Position numbers and translations under genes: made by a program. Below are positions 6,025 through 14,461 of a stretch of DNA of 31,646 nucleotides, piece after piece. The notes under the pieces were generated by a model. That model was not told the origin of the DNA. It did no database searches and saw only the letters and a program-made list of their open reading frames with translations. Where the stretch lies: positions 1 through 31,646 of the forward strand of contig CAZJUC010000009.1 in the NCBI GenBank assembly GCA_964549065.1, read 5' to 3'. The stretch's first letter is position 1; every line of letters starts with the position of its first letter. The DNA is from Sva-07 sp964549065 (lineage in GTDB: Bacteria; Actinomycetota; Acidimicrobiia; Acidimicrobiales; Ilumatobacteraceae).

Positions 6025-7482
6025 GTGAAGAGTTCCGTGGAGACCCTCGAGGGCAACAAAGTCAAGCTGTACGTCGAAGTCGAAGAGGCCGAGTTCGATC
6101 ACGACATCGACCGGGCCTTCAAGCTGATCGCCAAGGAGGTCAACCTCCCCGGATTCCGTGCCGGCAAGGCACCCCGCAAGGTGCTCGAAGCACGCATCGG
6201 CATCGGTGCCGCACGCGAGCAGGCGCTCCGCGATGCGGTTCCGCAGTACCTTGCCAAAGCGGTGCGCGAGCATCAGGTCGACCTGATCGCCACCCCCGAG
6301 GTCGAGATCACCGATGGCGCCGAATCGGGCCCTGTCGAGTTCGACGCCACCTGTGAGGTCCGTCCCACGATCACGCTCGAGGGATACGGCGACCTGCGCG
6401 TCGAGCTGCCGTCGCTCGAGGTCACCGACGACGATCTCGCCGAGGTCCATCAGACCGAACTGAAGCGCACCGCCGGCCTCGCCGACGCCGACCGCCCCGC
6501 CGAGGCCGGGGACTTCCTCACGATCGACCTGGCCGCCACCCGCGACGGCGAGGAGCTGCTGGGGTTGAATACCGAGGACTTCTCCTACGAACTCGGCCAG
6601 GGCTGGGTCACCGATGACTTCGACGAGCACCTCACCGGCGCCTCCGTCGGCGACGAGATCGCCTTCACGTCCACCCCGAAGGGGCTCGACGATCCCGCCG
6701 ACTTCGCGGTCAAGGTCACCGCAGTGCAGACCTCGGTCGTGCCCGACCTCACCGATGAATGGGTCGCCGACAACATCGGCGAGTTCGACACCGTCGAGGA
6801 GTGGAACGCCAGCCTGCGCGAATCCCAGGCTGACCAGAAGCTGAACGAAGCACGCCAGAGCGTGGTCACCGCGATGAACGAAGCCCTCGCCGAACTGGTC
6901 GACGCCGACCTTCCCGACGCCATGGTGGACGCCGACCTCAACCAGCGGGTCCAGGGAGTCGTGCAGCAGTTCCAGGCCCAGGGCATCGACCTCGGGCAGT
7001 GGCTCGGCGCCACCGGCCAGGAACCCGACGAGTTCATCGAATCGATGCGAGGCGCGTCGGTCGAGGCCGTCAAGGTCGACCTCGCCCTCCGTTCGATCGC
7101 CGACAGCGAGTCGATCGAGGTCGAGCCCGACGACTTCGAACGTGAATACGCGCGCATGGCGATGCAGTACGGCCAGAAGGCCAAGGACATTCGCAAGGCC
7201 TACGAACAGAACGAGGCCGTTCCCGAACTGGCGGCGCAGATCCGCAAGTCGAAGGCGTTCGACTGGCTGCTCCATCACGTCGACTTCGTGGACCCGGACG
7301 GCGCAGCGATCGACCGTGACACCTTGCTCGGCCACAGCCACGACGACGACGACGACGACGATCACGAGCCAGCCGACGTGCAAGCTGCCGCTGCGGCGGT
7401 CATCGCCGCAACCGACGCCGCTGCGAGCGAACCGGCCGGCGACCAGGATCCCGACCACGACCCCGAAGAGGAGACGTCATGA
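6025..7482 (+). CDS. tig: Trigger factor, ribosome-associated chaperone and prolyl isomerase
   Basis: The 485-residue product has the three trigger-factor parts. A ribosome-binding domain carries the loop GFRAGKAPRKV (about residues 46-56), a central FKBP-type prolyl isomerase domain spans about 155-245, and a long helical C-terminal chaperone domain follows. It meets nascent chains at the exit tunnel. The GTG at 6025 gives VKSSVETLEGNKVKL, the usual N-terminus of actinobacterial homologues; the frame is open further upstream, but that sequence is unrelated. The C-terminus ends in an unusual His/Asp run (GHSHDDDDDDDHE) and an Ala/Glu tail. It overlaps clpP by four bases (ATGA). Confidence 0.96.
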   Translation: MKSSVETLEGNKVKLYVEVEEAEFDHDIDRAFKLIAKEVNLPGFRAGKAPRKVLEARIGIGAAREQALRDAVPQYLAKAVREHQVDLIATPEVEITDGAESGPVEFDATCEVRPTITLEGYGDLRVELPSLEVTDDDLAEVHQTELKRTAGLADADRPAEAGDFLTIDLAATRDGEELLGLNTEDFSYELGQGWVTDDFDEHLTGASVGDEIAFTSTPKGLDDPADFAVKVTAVQTSVVPDLTDEWVADNIGEFDTVEEWNASLRESQADQKLNEARQSVVTAMNEALAELVDADLPDAMVDADLNQRVQGVVQQFQAQGIDLGQWLGATGQEPDEFIESMRGASVEAVKVDLALRSIADSESIEVEPDDFEREYARMAMQYGQKAKDIRKAYEQNEAVPELAAQIRKSKAFDWLLHHVDFVDPDGAAIDRDTLLGHSHDDDDDDDHEPADVQAAAAAVIAATDAAASEPAGDQDPDHDPEEETS

Positions 7483-8111
7483 ATCTCGATGCGGTGAACT
7501 ATCTCGTTCCGAACGTCGTCGAACAGACGAGTCGTGGCGAGCGTGCCTACGACCTGTACAGCAGGATGCTGAAGGACAACATCATTTTCCTGCAGACTCC
7601 GGTCGACGATCAGATCGCCAGCCTGCTGTGTGCCCAGTTGATCCACCTCGAGTCGGAAAACCCCGACAAGGACATCAACATCTACATCAACAGCCCTGGT
7701 GGTGACATCACGGCGCTGTTCGCCATCTACGACACGATGCAGTTCATCAAGAACGACATCGCCACCATCTGCCTCGGCCAGGCCGCGTCGGCCGCCGCCG
7801 TGCTGCTCGCCGCCGGCACCAAGGGCAAGCGTCTCGCTCTGCCGCACAGCCGGATCCTGCTGCACCAGCCGAGTGGTCAGGTCGGCTACGGCCAGGTCAC
7901 CGATCTCGAGCTCGCCGCCGCCGAGATCATGCGGATGCGTGAGCTCATCGACCAGATCCTCGCCGAGCACACCGGCCAGCCCATCGAGCGGATCCACACC
8001 GACACCGACCGTGACTTCGTCATGGAGGCCGACGCCGCGCTGGAATATGGCATCATCGACAGAGTGATCTCCTCTCGCGAGGCGGTGGACCGCACCGGTC
8101 CCATCCGCTGA
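7479..8111 (+). CDS. clpP: ATP-dependent Clp protease proteolytic subunit
   Basis: The 210-residue serine peptidase forms the ClpP chamber. The catalytic Ser104 (GQAASAAAVLL), His129 (ILLHQP) and Asp175 (in HTDTDRD) are all present, and INSPGGDI forms the substrate-strand region. The start codon overlaps the tig stop (ATGA), so synthesis is coupled to trigger factor. clpX follows after 144 bases. Many actinomycetes carry paired clpP1-clpP2; only one copy is seen here, so a second copy, if any, lies elsewhere. Confidence 0.97.
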   Translation: MNLDAVNYLVPNVVEQTSRGERAYDLYSRMLKDNIIFLQTPVDDQIASLLCAQLIHLESENPDKDINIYINSPGGDITALFAIYDTMQFIKNDIATICLGQAASAAAVLLAAGTKGKRLALPHSRILLHQPSGQVGYGQVTDLELAAAEIMRMRELIDQILAEHTGQPIERIHTDTDRDFVMEADAALEYGIIDRVISSREAVDRTGPIR

Positions 8112-8167
8112 TCGGGCGGTGAGCTGTCCGATTCGTCGGGCGGGTCCACGATTCGTGAAGGTGGATG

Positions 8168-8180
8168 CGCCAGACTGGCG
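8168..8180. promoter_or_regulatory. CGCCAG-A-CTGGCG inverted repeat between clpP and clpX
   Basis: This perfect 13-base palindrome lies in the 144-base clpP-clpX gap, 75 bases before clpX. It could be an operator or a short RNA hairpin. The CGC...GCG ends recall actinobacterial Clp-regulator sites, but the spacing does not match any box I can name. Confidence 0.25.
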
Positions 8181-8255
8181 GGCTTCAAACGGGCCGTTCG
8201 AACTCGGGACGGCTTCGTACGACACGCGCTGGACGACACGAAGGGGTACCGACAA

Positions 8256-9533
<1,278 letters not shown>

Positions 9534-9541
9534 CCGGATGA

Positions 9542-9569
9542 CACCGAGGGTCGGATCCCCCGGTGGTTT
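9542..9569 (+). terminator. Hairpin after clpX
   Basis: CACCGAGGG and CCCCCGGTG pair with one A-C mismatch around the loop TCGGAT (9551-9556), followed by GTTTC. It starts eight bases after the clpX stop and ends about 25 bases before folC, so it probably separates the two units, although the T-run is short. Confidence 0.45.
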
Positions 9570-9577
9570 CTGCTCCG

Positions 9578-9583
9578 TAGCCT
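9578..9583 (+). promoter_or_regulatory. -10-like box before folC
   Basis: TAGCCT lies ten bases before the ATG of folC and just after a terminator-like hairpin. No Shine-Dalgarno precedes the start, consistent with a leaderless mRNA. Confidence 0.4.
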
Positions 9584-9593
9584 GAGGCGCTGC

Positions 9594-10883
9594 ATGACCT
9601 ACGACGAAGCGCTCGCCTATCTCGACGAGCACGCGACCTACGAGAAGACCGGTCGGATCAACTCGCCGTCGACCGACACCATCGCTGCGTTCTGCGCTGC
9701 GATGGGCGATCCCCAGCACGTGGCACCGGTGATCCACCTCACCGGTACGAACGGCAAGGGGTCGACGGCGCAGATGATCTCTCGGCTGCTGGTCGCGAAC
9801 GGTCTGACGGTGGGCACCTACACCAGCCCCCATCTCGAGCGCGTGAACGAGCGGATCAGCCGCAACCTCGAACCGATTCCCGACGAGGACTTCGCGGAGC
9901 AGATCGCAGCAATCGCCGACCTCGAGGGCATCGTCGGTCGCCGTCCCGGGTATTTCGAGATCGTCACCGCCGCTGCGTTCCGTTGGTTCGCCGACGTCGC
10001 GGTCGACGTGATGGTGATCGAGGTCGGGCTGCTCGGCCGATGGGATGCCACCAACGTGGTGGATGCCACCGTTGCCGTGGTCACCAACATCGGGATGGAC
10101 CACACCGAGTTCGCCGGACCGACCCTCGAACACATCGCACGCGAGAAGGCGGGCATCATCAAGCCGCAATCGGCGTCGGTGATCGGTGAGACCCGACCGG
10201 AGTTGATTTCGATCTTCGCCGACGCCGGTGGTGCGAGCCTCCTCGTCGCCGACGACGACTACGAGGTGGTGGGCAACCGTCTCGCCGTCGGGGGTCGTCT
10301 TCTCGACATCCGAACACCGACGACGATCTACACCGACGTGTACCTCCCGCTTCATGGTGCGCACCAAGGGGCCAACGCAGCAACGGCGCTCGTCGCGGTC
10401 GAGACGTTCTTCGCCTCCCCGCTGCCGGGGGACGTCGTGCTCGAAGGTTTCGCCGAGGTCTCGATGCCCGGGCGCTTCGAGGTGCTCGGACGCCAGCCGC
10501 TCACGATCGTCGACGGCGCGCACAACCCGCCCGGAGCGGACAGCTGCGCCCAGGTCTTCTTCGACGACTTCGACCCCGAGGGTCGTCGCATCCTCGTCGT
10601 CGGCACCTTGCGCGATCCCGAGGAGATGTTGGCGGCGTTCCGCGCCGACGAGTTCGATCTCGTCTTCGCCTGCACCGCACCGTCCCCTCGCGGCATCAAG
10701 GCCGTCGAGGTCGCCGACGCCGCGCGTCGACTCGGGTGCGACGACGTCTACGCCTTCGACAACGTCGAAGCCGCTTGCCAGCGAGCCATGGAGTACGCGG
10801 ACGGCGACGACGCCGTGCTCGTGACCGGCAGCCTGTACACCGCAGGTGCCGCGCGCCCTGTCCTCCAGCGCTACGCCAACTGA
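9594..10883 (+). CDS. folC: Bifunctional dihydrofolate synthase / folylpolyglutamate synthase
   Basis: The 429-residue Mur-ligase-type enzyme adds glutamate to dihydropteroate and/or reduced folates using ATP. Family signatures are the P-loop HLTGTNGKGST (about residues 47-57), the TSPHL segment and GLLGRWDATN (commonly G-GRLDATN). ITNIGMDHTE-like VVTNIGMDHTEF and the C-terminal DGAHNPPG motif follow. Length is usual. It is bounded by a terminator-like hairpin upstream and a strong intrinsic terminator downstream, so it is probably a single-gene unit. Which of the two activities dominates cannot be told by eye. Confidence 0.94.
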   Translation: MTYDEALAYLDEHATYEKTGRINSPSTDTIAAFCAAMGDPQHVAPVIHLTGTNGKGSTAQMISRLLVANGLTVGTYTSPHLERVNERISRNLEPIPDEDFAEQIAAIADLEGIVGRRPGYFEIVTAAAFRWFADVAVDVMVIEVGLLGRWDATNVVDATVAVVTNIGMDHTEFAGPTLEHIAREKAGIIKPQSASVIGETRPELISIFADAGGASLLVADDDYEVVGNRLAVGGRLLDIRTPTTIYTDVYLPLHGAHQGANAATALVAVETFFASPLPGDVVLEGFAEVSMPGRFEVLGRQPLTIVDGAHNPPGADSCAQVFFDDFDPEGRRILVVGTLRDPEEMLAAFRADEFDLVFACTAPSPRGIKAVEVADAARRLGCDDVYAFDNVEAACQRAMEYADGDDAVLVTGSLYTAGAARPVLQRYAN

Positions 10884-10913
10884 GGACTTCCGGGTCTCGA
10901 CCCCGTTCTGGCG

Positions 10914-10952
10914 CGCTGGCGTTGCGCTGAGCGCAACGCCAGCGTGATTTTT
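10914..10952 (+). terminator. Strong intrinsic terminator of folC
   Basis: A perfect 13-base-pair stem (10914-10926 with 10932-10944, CGCTGGCGTTGCG and its complement) closes a CTGAG loop and is followed by TGATTTTT. It begins 30 bases after the folC stop and ends 31 bases before ndk. Confidence 0.88.
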
Positions 10953-10969
10953 CGGGGGGTGTGCGGCGA

Positions 10970-10975
10970 TAGCTT
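10970..10975 (+). promoter_or_regulatory. -10-like box before ndk
   Basis: TAGCTT lies eight bases before the ATG of ndk and directly downstream of the folC terminator, so a new transcript must start here. No Shine-Dalgarno is visible. Confidence 0.45.
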
Positions 10976-10983
10976 GCGGCCAT

Positions 10984-11394
10984 ATGTCTGATCGCACACT
11001 CGTCTTGTTGAAGCCCGATGCCGTGGAGCGCAAGCTCGTCGGCGAGATCGTGTCACGGTTCGAGGCCAAGGACCTCGACATCGTGGCGATGGACGTCCGC
11101 ACACTCGACGCCGACACGCTGGCGACCCACTACGAAGAGCATGTCGGCAAGGGGTTCTACAACGACCTCGTCGAGTTCATGAGCCGTGGGCCGGTCGTGG
11201 CGATGGTGATCGAGGGGCCCGAGGACACCTGGGAGGTCGTTCGTGCGATGATGGGCGCCACGAACCCGCGCACGGCCGCACCTGGCACCATCCGAGGTGA
11301 CCTCGGCATCCTGTTCACCGAGAACCTGGTGCACGGCAGCGACTCTCTCGCCTCGGCCGAGCGCGAGATCGGCATATTCTTCCCCAATCTGTAA
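10984..11394 (+). CDS. ndk: Nucleoside-diphosphate kinase
   Basis: Transfers the gamma phosphate of ATP to nucleoside diphosphates through a phosphohistidine. The 136-residue protein has the canonical N-terminus (RTLVLLKPDAV), the Kpn-loop region (GATNPRTAAPGTIRGD) and the active His117 in NLVHGSDS. Length matches the family. It lies 78 bases upstream of mreB on the same strand; no clear terminator is seen between them, so some readthrough into the mre cluster is possible. Confidence 0.97.
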   Translation: MSDRTLVLLKPDAVERKLVGEIVSRFEAKDLDIVAMDVRTLDADTLATHYEEHVGKGFYNDLVEFMSRGPVVAMVIEGPEDTWEVVRAMMGATNPRTAAPGTIRGDLGILFTENLVHGSDSLASAEREIGIFFPNL

Positions 11395-11472
11395 CATTTC
11401 CGGATTCGGGTACCTGGCACGGTTGGAGTGCCGGTCCCCGGCATCTGACCGCTCGCGAAAGGTGGCCATCCC

Positions 11473-12507
11473 ATGGCCCGCAACAACCCGCTCAGCCTGG
11501 GCCGTGACCTCGCCATCGACCTCGGCACCGCGAACACGTTGATCTACGTGCGCGGGCACGGCGTCGTCCTCGACGAACCGTCCGTGGTGGCGATCAATGC
11601 CAACGACGGGCGCCCGGTCGCCGTCGGCATGGAAGCCAAACGAATGATGGGCCGTACCCCGAACCACATCAAGGCGATCCGGCCACTGAAGGACGGCGTG
11701 ATCGCCGACTTCGAGGTGTGCGAGAAGATGCTGCGCTACTTCATCCAGAAGGTGGCCGGCTCGAAGTGGAGTAAACCGCGCATGGTGATCTGTGTGCCGT
11801 CGGGCATCACCGGTGTCGAGCAGCGCGCCGTGCAGGACGCTGCGGAGTACGCCGGTGCTCGCAAGCCGGTCCACATCATCGAAGAGCCGATGGCCGCTGC
11901 GATCGGTGCCGATCTGCCCGTGCACGAGCCGAGCGGCAACATGATCGTCGACATCGGTGGCGGCACCACCGAGGTCGCCGTCATCTCGCTCGGCGGCATC
12001 GTCACCGCGCAGTCCATCCGCGTGGCGGGCGACGAACTCGACGAAGCAGTGCTGCAGTACGTGAAGAAGGAGTTCTCGCTGGCGATCGGCGACCGCACCG
12101 CCGAAGAGATCAAGATCCAAATGGGATCCGCCTGGCCGATGGAGGAGGAGTTGACCGCCGACATCCGCGGTCGCGACCTCATCTCCGGTCTGCCGCGAAC
12201 GATCGAGATCACGACCGAGCAGATCCGTGAAGCCCTTGCTGAGCCGATCTCTGCCATCGTGGATGCCGTGAAGACCACACTCGACAAGACCCCGCCCGAA
12301 CTCGCGGCCGACATCATGGAAGACGGCATCACCGTCACCGGTGGTGGTGCGCTGTTGGGCGGCCTCGACCAGCGACTCAACCACGAGACCGGCATGCCCA
12401 TCCGGATCGCCGACGAGCCGCTCTACAGCGTCGTCATCGGCTCGGGTCGTGCGCTCGAGAACATCGACGCCATGCGCGGGCTGATGTCGATGGGCGGCGA
12501 GGACTGA
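11473..12507 (+). CDS. mreB: Actin-like cell-shape protein MreB
   Basis: The 344-residue actin homologue polymerises along the inner membrane and positions the elongation machinery. Visible motifs are phosphate-1 (DLAIDLGTANTLIYV), phosphate-2 (NMIVDIGGGTTEVAV), the connecting IEEPMAAAIGA segment and the adenosine loop GGGALLGGL. A GAAAGG Shine-Dalgarno-like sequence precedes the start. It opens the run mreB-mreC-mreD-mrdA-rodA. Presence of the full cluster suggests a lateral or dispersed elongation mode rather than the purely polar mode of mycobacteria, which lack MreB. Confidence 0.97.
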   Translation: MARNNPLSLGRDLAIDLGTANTLIYVRGHGVVLDEPSVVAINANDGRPVAVGMEAKRMMGRTPNHIKAIRPLKDGVIADFEVCEKMLRYFIQKVAGSKWSKPRMVICVPSGITGVEQRAVQDAAEYAGARKPVHIIEEPMAAAIGADLPVHEPSGNMIVDIGGGTTEVAVISLGGIVTAQSIRVAGDELDEAVLQYVKKEFSLAIGDRTAEEIKIQMGSAWPMEEELTADIRGRDLISGLPRTIEITTEQIREALAEPISAIVDAVKTTLDKTPPELAADIMEDGITVTGGGALLGGLDQRLNHETGMPIRIADEPLYSVVIGSGRALENIDAMRGLMSMGGED

Positions 12508-12535
12508 CGCCCCGGCGTCCACCCTCGTCACGACC

Positions 12536-13768
12536 ATGGCCATCTACTCCGTCGGGCGCAAGCGGGTCATCCTCGCGCTGCTCCTCACCACGGTCCTGCT
12601 GCTGACGCTCGATCTGCGCGGCAACGCGGTGATCGATGCCGGACGCGAAGGTTTCTCCCAGGTGATGCGACCCGTCGAGACCGCCACCGGTGTGATCACC
12701 AACCCGATCGAGCGGGTCTGGGCCGGCATCACCGAGTACGACGATCTCGAGCAGGAGAACCTCGCCCTCCAGGAACAGGTCGACCGGCTGATCGGCACAC
12801 TGGCTGCCGCCGAGGCAGCCGTCATCGAAGGCAAGGAGCTCCAGGCGCTCTACAGCCTTCCCTCACTCTCGGGAATCGACACCGAGGTCGCTCGTGTGGT
12901 CGGTGCTGCCGCGAGCAACTTCGATCAGGTGATCGAGATCAACAAGGGCACCGCCAGCGGCATCGAGGTGGGGATGGCCGTCGTCAACCAGGCCGGCCTC
13001 GTCGGCAAGGTCACCCAGGTCACCCGCACGACTGCCCGGGTCATGCTGGCCACCGACAGCCGCTACAAGGTCGCGATCAAGGTGACCTCGTCGTCGGCGG
13101 CCGACGACACCGGCCCGACCAACACCACGCCGTCGGGGCTCACTCCCTCCGAGGTCGAGGCTGCCGGCACGACCACCACCACGACGCTGCCATCGCTGCC
13201 CGGTGCGATCGTCCCCGGGGTCACGCTGCCCGACGGCTCGCCGGTGCCCGACACCACACTGCCGGGGACGGCCGTCGGCCCGGACGGCCGGCCGGTCCTC
13301 GATCCACTCACCGGACAGCCCCTGGACGCCGAACAGATCACCGCCCTGCTCGATGCGCTCGGCCAGACGCCGACGACCGCACCGGCCACGCCGGACACCG
13401 CGCCGAGCGCCGACGACGCAACGCCCACGACCGCGCCCACGACCACGACCACGACCACGACGGTGGCCGAGGTGATCGAGAAGGAGTACGGCGCGCTCGA
13501 AGGGCGTGGACGCCTCCGGCTGCCGCAGATCAAGTACGTCCAGGACTCACCATCGCTGTCGGAACTGGTCGCCGGCGACCTGGTCGAGACCGCCGGAGGT
13601 TCCGAGAGCCTCGCGCCCACCGGCATCCCGGTCGGCCGCGTCGTCAACCGTGCGGACCGGCCAGGGTCGGGTGGGCCGTTGCTCGACGTCGAGCTGTACG
13701 CGGATCTCGGCCGTCTCAACTTCGTGAGGGTCGTGCTGTACAAGCCGCTCTCCGAAGTCGATCAGTGA
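12536..13768 (+). CDS. mreC: Rod-shape protein MreC with a long Thr/Pro-rich insertion
   Basis: The 410-residue protein has a short cytoplasmic tail, one membrane helix (VILALLLTTVLLLTL), a coiled coil (about 75-105: LEQENLALQEQVDRLIGTLA) and the first MreC beta-barrel (about 115-182). It then carries about 125 residues rich in Thr, Pro, Ala and Gly (about 184-308) before the second barrel (RLRLPQIKYV onward). The insertion lies between the halves of the extracytoplasmic MreC core and contains two poly-Thr runs. Canonical MreC links MreB/MreD to PBP2 and RodA. It is spaced 28 bases after mreB and six before mreD. Confidence 0.93.
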   Translation: MAIYSVGRKRVILALLLTTVLLLTLDLRGNAVIDAGREGFSQVMRPVETATGVITNPIERVWAGITEYDDLEQENLALQEQVDRLIGTLAAAEAAVIEGKELQALYSLPSLSGIDTEVARVVGAAASNFDQVIEINKGTASGIEVGMAVVNQAGLVGKVTQVTRTTARVMLATDSRYKVAIKVTSSSAADDTGPTNTTPSGLTPSEVEAAGTTTTTTLPSLPGAIVPGVTLPDGSPVPDTTLPGTAVGPDGRPVLDPLTGQPLDAEQITALLDALGQTPTTAPATPDTAPSADDATPTTAPTTTTTTTTVAEVIEKEYGALEGRGRLRLPQIKYVQDSPSLSELVAGDLVETAGGSESLAPTGIPVGRVVNRADRPGSGGPLLDVELYADLGRLNFVRVVLYKPLSEVDQ

Positions 13769-13774
13769 GCGTCG

Positions 13775-14314
13775 ATGTTCGCATCGTTCGTGCAGGGCCC
13801 GCTGGTGCGGGTGATTCCCCTCGGGTTGATCCTGCTGGCGTTGCAGCGCACCATCTTCGTCGACATCCAAGTCGGCGGTGTGATCATCCAGATCATGATG
13901 GCGACCGCAGCCGCGGCCGGTGTCGCCGGCGGGAGCGAGCGCGGTGCAGTCGTCGGGTTCACGTTCGGGATCATGTTCGATCTCGCAGAGGGCACACCGC
14001 TCGGCTCGACCGCGACGGCCATGACGATCGCCGGGGTCGTCGGTGGGCTGCTCGCCCTGATCGCTGCCGATCCGCACTGGTGGCTGGAGGCGATCTTCAC
14101 GGCCTTGGGCACTGCGGCCGGGGTGGTCACGGTGCCCATCGTGCGAGCGTTCATCGGCGAGCCCGAGCCGTTCCCGCCGGAACTCGGCCTGGTGGTGGCG
14201 GTGTGCGCGGCCGCCGGTGCGCTGCTCAGTCCGCTGCTCGTGCCGCTCGGCCGTTGGTCCCTGCGGATGCGTCGGCCCGAGTGGAAACAGCCCGTGGAGG
14301 AGCCGGTGGCATGA
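13775..14314 (+). CDS. mreD: Rod-shape membrane protein MreD
   Basis: The 179-residue, strongly hydrophobic protein has about five or six predicted membrane segments (for example LVRVIPLGLILLALQ and AMTIAGVVGGLLALIA). The segment GFTFGIMFDLAEGTPLG matches the conserved MreD pattern in which a polar Asp sits within a membrane segment. Sequence conservation in MreD is low, so its place between mreC and mrdA carries much of the weight. The C-terminal tail is charged and cytoplasmic. Confidence 0.9.
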   Translation: MFASFVQGPLVRVIPLGLILLALQRTIFVDIQVGGVIIQIMMATAAAAGVAGGSERGAVVGFTFGIMFDLAEGTPLGSTATAMTIAGVVGGLLALIAADPHWWLEAIFTALGTAAGVVTVPIVRAFIGEPEPFPPELGLVVAVCAAAGALLSPLLVPLGRWSLRMRRPEWKQPVEEPVA

Positions 14315-14347
14315 CCCGGTTCGGGTTCGGTGATCTCGCCTGGTCGG

Positions 14348-14369
14348 TCGCGTGATGATCGTCACGCGA
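14348..14369 (+). terminator. Hairpin/inverted repeat between mreD and mrdA
   Basis: TCGCGTGA and TCACGCGA form an eight-base-pair stem around TGATCG, followed by TTGTTCGT. It lies 33 bases after mreD and 93 before mrdA. It may be a partial terminator that lowers mrdA-rodA expression, or an operator. Confidence 0.4.
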
Positions 14370-14461
14370 TTGTTCGTCTCCCGACCCGTGCCAGCTGCAA
14401 CACGTTTGTAACATCGGACCCGTCATGCTGATCTGGATGCCGACGATCGAACTCGCACGCG

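Noticed and set aside
11391..11402. TGTAAC at the ndk stop and another at 14406 as partial copies of the palindrome family
   Set aside because: Only six bases match and no mirror half follows, so chance is the simpler explanation.
14311..14355. Fourteen-codon frame overlapping the mreD stop by ATGA
   Set aside because: It is too short to support, and its end falls inside a hairpin. It is probably chance.
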